This document shows, piece after piece, positions 54,547 through 64,000 of a stretch of DNA of 64,000 bases. Numbering within the stretch: the stretch's first letter is position 1; the number at the start of each line of letters is the position of its first letter. Under the pieces are notes generated by a model. It was not told the DNA's origin. It was given only the letters and a program-made list of their open reading frames with translations, and searched no databases. This stretch comes from Dermanyssus gallinae. Its lineage: Eukaryota; Arthropoda; Arachnida; Mesostigmata; Dermanyssidae. The stretch covers positions 1 to 64,000 of the forward strand of contig QVRM01001394.1 of assembly GCA_003439945.1 (NCBI GenBank), read 5' to 3'. The translations under genes and the position numbers were made by a program.

Positions 54547-54828
54547 TCAACGACGAATTGTGGCATATTCACGAAATATCGCTCTGTCAAGCGCTTTCTC
54601 GATCGATCGACAAATACTCAATGCGCGGCTGTCAGCTGCATAGCCTCTCGATAGACTCGATTCGACCCTCGATTTCGAGCGTTCGCTATTGCGACTGCTT
54701 TTCGATTCGACCGAGCGACTGCTGCTGGTTATGTGTCTGCCTGGCATGGGCTTCTTTTCACTCGTTTGCTGCTTACTTAGGTCAAGGCCTCTGCTGTCCG
54801 CCGCTGGAACGATTTGGCTTTCTTGCAT
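54547..54828 (-). CDS. Unrecognised serine/arginine-rich open frame
   Basis: An ATG-started frame of 93 codons (MQESQIVPAADSRGLDLSKQ ...), open upstream to about 54966 after a TGA. It is rich in Ser, Arg, Lys and Glu (SSSRSVESKSSRNSERSKSR). A GTAAGC donor-like site lies early in it, so only the first part might be exonic. The Ser/Arg composition follows from a high density of TCGA words in the DNA and may be accidental. No family recognised. Confidence 0.2.
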   Translation of the reverse strand: MQESQIVPAADSRGLDLSKQQTSEKKPMPGRHITSSSRSVESKSSRNSERSKSRVESSLSRGYAADSRALSICRSIEKALDRAIFREYATIRR

Positions 54829-55576
54829 TACTATTTCTTTGCAGATCGTTTGACGACGTCCAACAAACTCGAAAAAAATAGCAGGCAAATTGCACCACGC
54901 TTTATCCGGCCGTTCGACGTACTGATATTCTCGATTCTTCCTTAAGAAACACTGCGACAATTTTCAACTCGACTCAGCCATCGAACGACATTTTTGCTGA
55001 ACACAATTTGCCGACACATTTTCGATCGAGAGAGCAATTACAAAGTGTATATAAATATGTATGTGTCAAGTATACATATTTGTCTAATAATGCTAATGTA
55101 TGAACATTAGCATATTTAAGCAAACCCTTTCTCTGGCACACAAAGTCGGTTCGCTCGCGATGAACCTAGATCATTGTTGTTGTTGTTGTTGTCACTTCTT
55201 CTTTTTTGTCGTTGTCACTTGTTTATTATTATTATTATTATTATTGTTGTTGAAGTGTCGTTGTTGTTGCTGATAATACCGACAATCATGTTTCGCCTGT
55301 GTTTGCTACCGCAAGGTCGCTAGTTCTCATTTCAGTACCCCATCGTCGGTTCGTCTTGTTTAATGAGACGCTGCCAGCAAGAGGATTTTGAATGCCGTTT
55401 GTTCAATTATTTATTCTGCTTGTCTCTATCAAACCCCCGGCAAATCCCACGGGCAGGCGTGCCGTGCCTTGTCCGCCTACCCAGCCAGACAACCTCCTAA
55501 GCGCAGACGTCGAGTCGATTTGTTGACCCTCGACGATCGACTTCATTCATTTATTCATTGTGACGGGGGGAGCGGC

Positions 55577-55592
55577 GGGGGGGGGGGGGGGG
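55577..55592. repeat. Poly-G run of 16
   Basis: Sixteen consecutive G after further G-rich sequence (from 55565); potential G-quadruplex. Confidence 0.95.
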
Positions 55593-56037
55593 TGAAGATG
55601 ACGGCGTGCGTTTGTTGTGATGAGGTGCACCGTCCGTGCGTCCGTCCCGGCGCGGTCAACGCTAACAACCAGGGTTTTCCAGACATTCCCTGGTGATGAA
55701 CAGTTGACGGTCAGCCGTCGTAGTCGTTATTGTTGTTGTTGTTGCTGCTGCTGATGATGTTGTTGTTGTTGTTATTGTTGGCTCTGGGCGTTCGGCAAGG
55801 GAGAAGAAGGAACGAACCCAGTAGGCTTCCCAGTCAATAGTAAAGTGGCTCTACTAATTACGTACGCAAGCGCTTCCTTCATTCTCAATTGGTTATTTTG
55901 GTATTTCTCTTTCTTTATCACCCTTTCTCTTTCTCTCTTTATCACCCTTGCTCTCTCTCTCTCTCTCTCTCTCTAAATCCAAATTGTTTGGGAATGGCTT
56001 GTTCCCGCTCGTTAGTCACAATTCCAATGCATGTCGG

Positions 56038-56100
56038 TAATAGAATAACATCACTGAACTTGAGCACCTTACTTAATAGAATAACAGCACTGAACTTGAG
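56038..56100. repeat. 36-bp spaced direct repeat
   Basis: TAATAGAATAACAKCACTGA followed by ACTTGAG occurs at 56038 and at 56074 with one difference (K is T, then G). Confidence 0.95.
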
Positions 56101-57488
56101 TAAAGTGCAAGAACAACAATAGCTTGGAAACTTCCAACTGATCAATAGACTAAACCTGTGTTACGAAAGGCCGTCAACTGGTGCATAACCAATTTATCCA
56201 TACAACCATCCATTGTCATAACCGGCCGTTCGTTGTTGTCAGATTCGTGCTAGAAGGCATATTCAATATGAGTGACATAAAGATGACAATGATGAGGCTC
56301 GCCGTTGTAGTTCACGTCGCAGTTCGCGACATTCTGCACATCGTTATATTGTGGTCACTTGCAAATCGTTTGTTATCAGTGATAGCAGAAATCTTGTTGT
56401 TAGTGATGTTGTTGTGGTCGAAAACGATGCTTACTGACTTCGACGACAACTGAATCGTCAAATGAATCGTCTTTGCGCGATAAAAGAAAAATAACTTCAA
56501 AATAATAAAATAAATTCATTCCTTTTATGTTCTTTCGCCAACTGTAGCGTAAGCTGTTGAGCGTGTTGAGCTGTCCTGAAGATCCACCTTCCCACATCGG
56601 CGGTCGAGGAAAACCACCTCCGCAAAACGGTACGCGTCCACCCTCGATAGAGTTCTGTCCCAACAACCGGATGGACTTCATCGTTTGACCTTCAAACAAT
56701 GACAAAGACGAGGAGGATAACGAGGCTGCTTTTTATGCTCTTCAGTGTTCTTATTTGCTGCCACATTCACAGGTTGTCCGACGCAGAGCACATTCCCATC
56801 GGGCATCAAAAGCTGATGATTTGCTTGGAAGTCCAGTAGTGGTTGCTAATGCGGTGGCCTGCTGTTGTTTTCTGGTATTGTGATTGCTGGCGCTTTCGAG
56901 ACTTGCTGTGCTCTTCATAACCACAAAACGGTCTCACTCTTGAAGCAACGTGGGACAGGGCTAATCCGAAGCACGAAGCCGTTGCGCGCTACTTGTCAGA
57001 AGAACTCGCACAAACCATGGGCCGGTGTACTTCTTACCCACAGGCTTCAAGCAGTTGCTGAGTTGCGAGTTTCGAATTATGGTAAGGTATAATTGTTGTT
57101 GTAACAAATGTTACTGCTGATCTAATTTATAACTACATATAACTGATCTGACCATTAAATCATCTAATAATAGTAATAATGGTTTCGTCACTGTTTGTTG
57201 TATTGACCCATCGTAAGGTAAAGTTTTGTTTATTTTGTAGTTTCACTCCTATTGCTGCACTTTGGCGGCACATCTACCACAGATGCTCAGCAACGCTATA
57301 TGCTTTCAGATGAGGTTTAGGGCTCACACGGATATGAATGTATACGTGCAGCGAAGGTGTGGCTGTCTGTCGTTGGTAACCTCCTCTACGAGACTGGGCC
57401 CAACACTGTGTTATCCGACAGGCTACATCTTCTAGCTAGAGCGATACTGGCCATTATCAGCAACCAAGCCAAAACATCCCGCTGACTA

Positions 57489-57653
57489 ATGCATCCCGCG
57501 CACATGGATGAGACGAGCTCAACGCTCACACAGGCACCCTCGGCGCCATTTAGGACCCCAGCATTCCGCCGCTGTCAGCAAAACACATCTGCAGCAAGAA
57601 CAACAGCGAACAGGCTAGATTCAGCCGGTTGGGTCAAGTGGGTCAAACAACAG
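57489..57653 (+). CDS. Unrecognised two-exon frame, 5' exon
   Basis: An ATG-started frame of 55 codons (MHPAHMDETSSTLTQAPSAP ... GWVKWVKQQ) ends in phase 0 at a good donor, CAACAG|GTAGGT. It joins the 3' exon at 57785 across a 131-base intron. Just upstream, two more open stretches flank a GTAAGG donor (57082) and a pyrimidine-rich ttttgtag acceptor (57238-57240), so the real gene could start further left with more short exons, though in-frame stops interfere. I recognise no family. The region is poorer in simple repeats than its surroundings, which mildly favours function or a decayed gene. Confidence 0.28.
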
Positions 57654-57784
57654 GTAGGTTGTTCTAAAATGTTCGTTGGCAGCGATTTGCCGGCCTTGTT
57701 TGCTGTGTCTCTGCCGAGTCTCTGCGCGATCGCGATATGCGTATTGCGCGCGGCTCAATTTCTCCGTCGCAGTTGTTCTTGCAG

Positions 57785-57865
57785 AGGTCATCATGGTTGG
57801 TCATCGACGTGAGGAAGCTGTCGCGCAGCACGGTCTACCGCCGCGTGACTACTGCAAACCTCTAA
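57785..57865 (+). CDS. Unrecognised two-exon frame, 3' exon with stop
   Basis: Follows an acceptor with a pyrimidine tract (ccgtcgcagttgttcttgcag). In phase 0 it reads RSSWLVIDVRKLSRSTVYRR, then VTTANL and TAA. An AATAAA lies at 57982-57987, about 120 bases after the stop, where a polyadenylation signal would be expected. Joined to the preceding exon it gives an 81-residue basic protein of unknown function. The combination of donor, acceptor, maintained frame and AATAAA is suggestive, but each element is common by chance. Confidence 0.28.
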   Translation, partial: RSSWLVIDVRKLSRSTVYRRVTTANL

Positions 57866-58090
57866 GCAGATTGAATAACTAACTAACTAACTAAGCTCTC
57901 TAACTCAAACGTGATTACCACTCGCCGAGAGTTCGATATACTCGTACCTTCCGCACGTAACTTCCCTTTAGATTACCGAGCAATAAACTATGCTGGATGA
58001 GCAGACCGGAGCACGTAGCTGTACGAAGGTTTACTTTCCTTTATGATCTCTATCTCTCCCTTCTCTTCTCGCCCTTCTTAATTTTCTTTT

Positions 58091-58180
58091 CGTGTACCAA
58101 AGATTGCCTTATTCTCGTGTAGCAAAGGTTTCCTCAATCTCGTGTAGCAAAGGTTTCCCTAAATCTCGTGTAGCAAACGT
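58091..58180. repeat. 25-bp tandem repeat, about four copies
   Basis: CGTGTAGCAAAGGTTTCC-type units begin at 58091, 58116, 58141 and 58167. The first copy is the most diverged (CGTGTACCAAAGATTGCC). Confidence 0.9.
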
Positions 58181-58731
58181 GGTAGCCGCCATTTTACGGG
58201 TAACGCCAAGACCGACTTCGATCGGCGGGGACAATGAGGAATCTCTGTGGTAGTACTGTTTGCGCTGTAATGCGCTGAAGTCGTACGGCTGGTGCCGAGC
58301 ACCCATTCTACTTCATCATAGAGTAGCAGCACAGCGAAAATTGACAACAGATATTGCGAGAGAGAGAGAGTGAGTGAGTGAGGGGGAGGTAGGGGGGGAA
58401 GGTCGGGTGTTATTTTCGACCACCATCTATACCTTCACCTCTTTTTCTATCTCTCTTGGCAGCCCTGCTAAACAGAGAAACAACTGGTCATAATTGCAGA
58501 CAACTCGAGTGGATTAGCATCTATGTGTGCTCGACGATAAAAGGCTTGGCGGCGGCCGCCACTTACTCATTATTCGTGTTTAGGTGTCTGGCCGAACGTT
58601 GTACGTTGGCTGGGTGTTGCTTCGAGTCTTGCGCATAGGCACAGGGTCGGATTTCGACGGCTCGACAACGTGCGTTAAGCACATGCTGCAAGAAGCTGCT
58701 TCTTGTTGTCATTAGCGCAACGCAACGCAAA

Positions 58732-58771
<40 letters not shown>

Positions 58772-59085
58772 GTGTGTGTATGAGCGTGAGTGTATATATA
58801 TATATATGAGCAAGTGTGTATATATGTATATGAGATATATATATATATATATATATATATGTATTTGTGTCATTCACTCACATGTGAAACCCGTGAACGA
58901 ATGCTATTGTACTACTAAGGGCGGCACTTAGTTCGCTTGTGGTGCCGATGCGCGTATACATTTGAATTTTAAATACGACTGCCGCATCGGACGACAACTC
59001 GACAGCGGCAGCTGATTCGTGGCCTGACTGACGCCCGCCGATTTGCCGGCTAGTTCGTTCTGTCGCAAGTTTGTTAGTATCTTTA

Positions 59086-59124
<39 letters not shown>

Positions 59125-62100
59125 ATGTGCAAGCATTCATTGACTGTCCTGCCGTGGGAAGACAAGAACGGCCCCGTCGAGCTGCAAATCCGCCGTGCCT
59201 CGGCTGCTATTGCTGCTGCGGCTGGTGAGCGTCGCACAAGAGCAGGCGCGCGCCCGATGAGGCCACTGCAGAGATGCGATGACGGCCGGCGCTCGAACCA
59301 CCACCACCGACCAGGACCAGGATCAAGACGAAGGTGTTCGTTCGGGCTTCGTTTGCGTTTAGCTATCCATGGTAATGATGGTTGTCGTTGCTGTTGTTGC
59401 TGGTGAAGCGGCCACCACGACGCGGTAGCTGCTAATATTGCTGTTGCTATCGTTGTTATTGTTTTTGCTGTTGTTGTCGGTGTTGTTGTCGCTTGTCGTT
59501 GTTGTTGTTGTGATTCTTGCTGTTGTTGCTGTTGATGTGGGTGCTGATATTTTTGCTGTTGGTTGTATTATTGCTGCTGCTGCTGCTGCTGCTGTTGTTG
59601 TTGTGGCTTGCAGTAGGCAAAACGATGGTAATCAGTATGATTTGTTATTGCTGTCATCGCCACCACCTCTGATGTAATGGTGCGTGTTGCCGTTGCCGCT
59701 GCTGCCGATGTTGTTGTTGTCATAGATTGTTGATGCAGCCGTTGTGCTGTTGTTAGGTTGTTGTTGTTGCTATTGTCGTTTCTGCGGCCGTTGTTCGTTG
59801 TTAGCTGGTCGGTCGGCGGTGTCAGACGATCCGTTCTCTCGGAGTCGTCTCTTTGCATACAAACAACAATCAGAGCCAGAAAACAGCTAGCAGAGGACAA
59901 GCTGCGATGTACGCCGCCTAAGCGACGGATTCAAATTCGGTTTACATTCGGCGCTCCGGATTCGGACGTCGTCGACAAGATGTCTTGTTTTAGATAGGCG
60001 ACACGTCCGCTTGGGGATGGGTGAAGGGGCGGGGGGGTCATGACCTTGTTCCAACCGTCAAAAATGCGCGCCTTTATGATGAGGATCTTCGGTTTGTGAT
60101 CACGTTAGCCACGTGCGCGGTAGCTAGATCATGGTGGGGCAGTGGCACTAGTATTAATAGCAGCAGTAGTATACGTAGCAGTAGTAGTAGAAACATTAGT
60201 TTGCGTAATAGTATCGGAAATAAATGCATCCGCGCAATTTTATATAGGCGCCTAAGCATTTGTTCGTGCCAGACACGTTTTACTCGATTCACGAATTCGC
60301 GATGGTGCCATAAGCGGACTATAAGCGCACTACTTACGTAAGATGTTCTTGGCTTCACCTTCGTGTTGTTATCGTTTTTATTATTTGCGTCATTACCGTT
60401 CTTGCACTCGGTGTGACGAAGTAAAGTCGCTCTTAAAACGCCAAACCGCAACCAAATAGGTCAAACTTAGGGTACTTTCAATTCAAGCGATTCATCTGCG
60501 GCGACTGCCAGGTCAGACGCCACTGCCGCTACTGTGCAGGCGCCGCTTGGCCATCAATCAACAATCTATAATAATAATAATAATAATATAATAATAAACA
60601 GATCGTTCCTAGCGCGGCAGGCTAACCCGTGGGCAGCTGACACACATCGGACGGCAGCTTTCGTTTTCATGATTGTCGTGTTTTCGTTCTTGATTTCTTG
60701 ATGTTTGTGTACTTGTCCATTTAACGGCGAAGACGTATGTCGTCCTCACGAAGACGCTGAGTCGTCGTAAGTTATCGATCGTGAATTTGGTTCCGTTTGA
60801 AAGTATCGTCCCGCCAAGCAATGCCATATGGTCGTAATCGTCATCAACATGATTTGTTATTGCTATTTTGTATATTACAGCACCGTCATCATCATCCTCA
60901 TCATTATTATTATTATCATCATTCTCACGCTGACCTTTGAACTCAACAACAACAAGGCTCGGTAATTGATCCACGCTATGCTGTCGCCTGTTTTGTTTGT
61001 ATTGCGTAGGATCGAGACGGTCATACACGATTGCATGACTGCCGCCGGCGAGCCAGACATTTCAGTTATAGACATATAGTTAAATATATATTTTAAAAAA
61101 ATTATATATATATATATAATATTTTTTTTGTTACGAATGCGCACGTCGTCGTCTTTCTTATTCACCTTAGCGTAACGGCACTATAAGTCTCAATGTCATG
61201 TGCGTACTCGATACAAGTGAAATAAATGTGATTATGATTAAGTTCGATTCGTCTTTCAGCACAACGACGGTTCGTCGGTCTCACTGAAATGTCGGAATGA
61301 TGAACGACTTAGCTACATCAGTGGTCTCCCCGCGTGCAGCTGCAGTTCTACGTGCATACATTGCCTATAAGCATACATACAGACGCCGCTCATCAGACAC
61401 GTTGTCACCCAACTCTACCATTTCGACGGCGGCGTTTGCCTTAATCATGCTCGGTAGTATTTAGTAAAAACAGTATCCGCGCACAGTAAAAATCCCCCGA
61501 ATATTCGCTGGATTAAGATGTGCGCTAGACGCGAAGATAGATGTAGACAAAAATCAGTCTACCAGTCGACACCAGCTTCGCTGTCCGCCGAGTTACTTTT
61601 GGCCGCGCCTCTCTCCATCGTTTGCTTACCTGAAACACACAGTCCAAACGAGATAACGGTTAGGTATAATAAATCCTGACCTCATCTTAAATCTTATTCG
61701 GCTGCATTCTCTTCTTGTCTGTGACAGTGACAAGCAACTTGCGACAGGCTAAGTAATCCTCTTGTGGCCAAGCGGTTCTCTCCTACAAGTAAGCGTTGGT
61801 CATAATAGCCCAAGCTAGTATGTTGGTTAGGTTCTATTATTTCGTTTTTAGGTCTTTATCGATAGTCCGATTCGGTAGTTCTTTTCCGACTCTGTCGATC
61901 TTTCTCTTTCTACAAGAACAGCCCGGACACATAACCATAAAAATCTCTGGCCATCACCTGCGGGCTGCCCTACCAGAGCCACGACACATCTGCAGCGGAG
62001 GGAATGCTTGCTATCCCCCTTTACTGTAGGTATCTCCCGTCGTCCGGGTCAAATCCGGACCGGTTGCGATGTCTCTACCTAAAAATGAAGACATTCTCTC

Positions 62101-63156
62101 ACACATCTCACACTACCGATGCGCCCAATACCGGGGACAATCGGGGGGGGGGGGGAGAGTATAGAGAACTGTCCTTAACCAACAAACGCATGATTACCCC
62201 CGAGCAATGTTGCCTTGCTAGGCAACACGCACTTCGGGGATCTCGGTAAGCCTCTGCCCTGTTATCCATTGGTCAGCCGTATATATATATGTATGTGTGT
62301 GTGTCTTCGCCACGCTGCCCCGGTTGGTCACTCCTTGCATTTATTCATAATGCATTCGACCACAGTGCGCAGTGTCCCCTCGTCGCTCCGTCTCTGGTGT
62401 CTGGTGTCGAGGTGTGTTCCATCTCCGGCCAGCCCGACCGTTCCTGCTCATTGGGGTAGCCACAGCATCCACGTGGCAATCACATTTACCTCGGGCTTTC
62501 CGCCGACCGACGGACCGAATTCCCGCTAGGCCGCTAGTCATCTAAGACCTTCTGCTTCAGCAGTATCTCACGAGGAGCCACAACGTTAACGCCACAATGC
62601 CACAGTCGCCAACTCTCCTTGTTTGCTGTGTTTATTTTCTATACACTGCCTCTAGTCTCCATCTCCTCCATGCCCTCATAGGCTTCCTCGTCCTGCCCCT
62701 CCCTCCACAAGGCATTCCTGGTATCCGAGGACAAACCTCAGAATAAACCGTCGTCGTAGGAATCGCCTTGCGACGCTAGCCGGAACAGTAGCTAACTCTG
62801 TCGATCTGTTTAGCGTGCACGTACAGCATTCCACACACATACACACGCAGCAGACCTCATGGACAGCAATGGATAACTGGTGTCTCTTCTCTCGTCTCCT
62901 TTCCTACTTCTGGCAGCCGTCTTCTGTGTACCAGAGATCCTTGTTGTGGTCGTTGTTGCTGCCGTCAGGAGATGATAGCTGGCTGTGCCCGGCCCGGCCC
63001 GGCCAGGCCAGCTCAGACCAGAAACCAGTCCGAGCTGGGTGTAGTGTCTGCTCCTGGTCGGTGAAGGTACATGAAAAAAAAACCTTGATCTCACTAATGG
63101 AGAAAGGGAGGCGACGAGAAAGCACACACGAGAAGGAAGCAACGCCGCCCCGCATG

Positions 63157-63211
63157 CGCCGCATGGTTTGTCTATGTGCGCCACAGCAGTACATAGACAA
63201 ACCATTCGGCG
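63157..63211. repeat. Inverted repeat, 21-bp stem with one mismatch, 13-base loop
   Basis: ATGGTTTGTCTATGT at 63163-63177 pairs exactly with 63191-63205. After one mismatch, CGCCG at 63157-63161 pairs with CGGCG at 63207-63211. The size and stem resemble a short microRNA precursor, but nothing else supports that. Confidence 0.9.
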
Positions 63212-63460
63212 GACTCTAGTGGAAGACGTTCATCATGTACGGACGTACGTAAGTACACGTTGGAGCAGTAGTATTTGTTGGAGTTGCCAGTTCGACTGAC
63301 ACCAGATGTATCGCGCCGCCAGAATGTGAACGTTCGGTCGTCCGTTCGGTCAGGTTAAACCTTACAGGCAATACAATAAACACACACTGCATGTTTTACA
63401 CATTGCATACACTACGCGGCTGCGTACCGCTCCGCCGAAAGACTCCTACTCCTAGTATGA

Positions 63461-63489
63461 CTAGATAGGCAGGCGTGCCGCCTATCTAG
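63461..63489. repeat. Inverted repeat, 10-bp arms, 9-base loop
   Basis: CTAGATAGGC at 63461-63470 and GCCTATCTAG at 63480-63489 are exact reverse complements. Confidence 0.95.
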
Positions 63490-64000
63490 AGGTATGGAGG
63501 GCGAAAAACAGATCGCATTGGGCAGGAAGGCGAAAGCTCATGCTTATGTATATATATATATATATATATATAACAACAAATCTGCACGTTCACTGAGAGA
63601 CACACATGCGCTAATAAACATTAAAGTGACAAAATTAGACGATAGGTCGTCTTCCAGAATCAGACGTGGCATTAGTGAGCAGTATACGGTTTTGCAGTCA
63701 ATCCTCCAGCCGGAAAGCTCTACCTAGCTCCAGCGTAGAACGACAAGAAAGATCACCACAACCTAGCCAGATGAGCTTCGCTACTACTCGGAATGGATCT
63801 GCGGGCAGTTTGTCAGGCAATGGTGAAGAATCAGAGCCCACTTTGGGCAGGAATATAATCTAGTGTCTCATCTCTCTCCAGCTATGTCCGCTGCGTATGT
63901 CTTCTGCGTTGCTCGGCCGCCTCCATCGACTTCACTGGCTCACGGCAATGTATTTGTATAAGGCTACAATTTAAGCAAGCACAATTTCCGTCTCTTTTTA

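Larger units (their letters stand above)
54829..57488. other. Mixed sequence, lower repeat content after 56 kb
   Basis: GTT at 55176-55194, ATT at 55224-55246, a 16-base poly-G at 55577-55592, GTT/GCT at 55728-55780 and CT at 55950-55975. From 56500 to 57480 several 40-70-codon frames on both strands look protein-like. Examples are a plus frame after a ctgtag acceptor near 56548 ending RMDFIV, and a short frame at 56699-56839 starting with a signal-peptide-like MTKTRRITRLLFMLFSVLIC. Stops and conflicting frames prevent a gene model. Confidence 0.45.
57866..64000. other. Right-hand region without a recognised gene
   Basis: Contains (TA)n at 58739-58765, 58793-58806, 58834-58860, 59087-59118 and 63548-63571, GTT/GCT triplets at 59430-59610 and 59690-59775, AAT at 60572-60590, a poly-G at 62143-62155 and hairpins at 62197-62239 and 63157-63211. 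A minus ATG in good context (gtaaaATGGCG, about 58194) opens only 27 codons that run into a tandem repeat. The frames at 59758-59997, 61796-62529 and 62810-63219 are open on both strands without recognised motifs. Confidence 0.5.

Noticed and set aside
62040..62065. T-arm-like sequence tccgggtcaaatccgga
   Set aside because: The stem and loop resemble a tRNA T arm, but there is no A box, anticodon arm or acceptor pairing upstream.

Overview
This is a eukaryotic window. It has no operons, ribosome-binding sites or long uninterrupted reading frames. It does have short exons bounded by GT/AG splice sites, very long introns and a high load of simple repeats. The one confidently identified gene is an IQSEC/BRAG-type Arf guanine-nucleotide exchange factor (the family of Drosophila schizo and vertebrate IQSEC1-3). 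The style of its IQ exon, the CpG-rich sequence and the abundant (CAA)n/(GTT)n and (TA)n tracts fit an arthropod. A mite-like chelicerate is possible, but the species cannot be settled from this window.

Layout. The IQSEC gene runs on the minus strand. Three exons join in one consistent reading frame: a 5' exon near 21.8-22.2 kb, a 205-base exon at 11.4-11.6 kb and the IQ-motif exon at 10.3-11.0 kb. A second possible 5' exon lies at 36.1-36.2 kb and ends in the same splice phase, which suggests alternative promoters. A possible next exon lies at 7.3-7.4 kb. A 15-base microexon-like element sits at the left edge. The Sec7 and PH domains that define the family were not found; they should lie to the left of position 1. 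If the 36-kb exon belongs to this gene, most of 1-36 kb is its intron sequence.

The right half (37-64 kb) has no recognisable protein family except a decayed non-LTR reverse transcriptase at 48.1-48.5 kb. It also holds a 5' half of a tRNA-Tyr at 40.2 kb and several unrecognised open frames. The best of these is a two-exon frame at 57.5-57.9 kb followed by an AATAAA. A 140-codon ATG-started frame lies at 49.5-49.9 kb.

Throughout the window there are about 45 (TA)n tracts, roughly one every 1.4 kb by eye, often joined to (CT)n or (GA)n. There are many CAA/CAG/GTT/GCT triplet tracts, a (AAT)n-(ATT)n block of about 200 bases, several short tandem duplications, and an unusual number of perfect or nearly perfect short-loop inverted repeats (28-, 22-, 21- and 15-bp arms). 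Most long reading frames are by-products of triplet repeats and GC-rich stretches and have been left out. No CRISPR array, rRNA, complete tRNA gene or convincing new multi-gene system was found.
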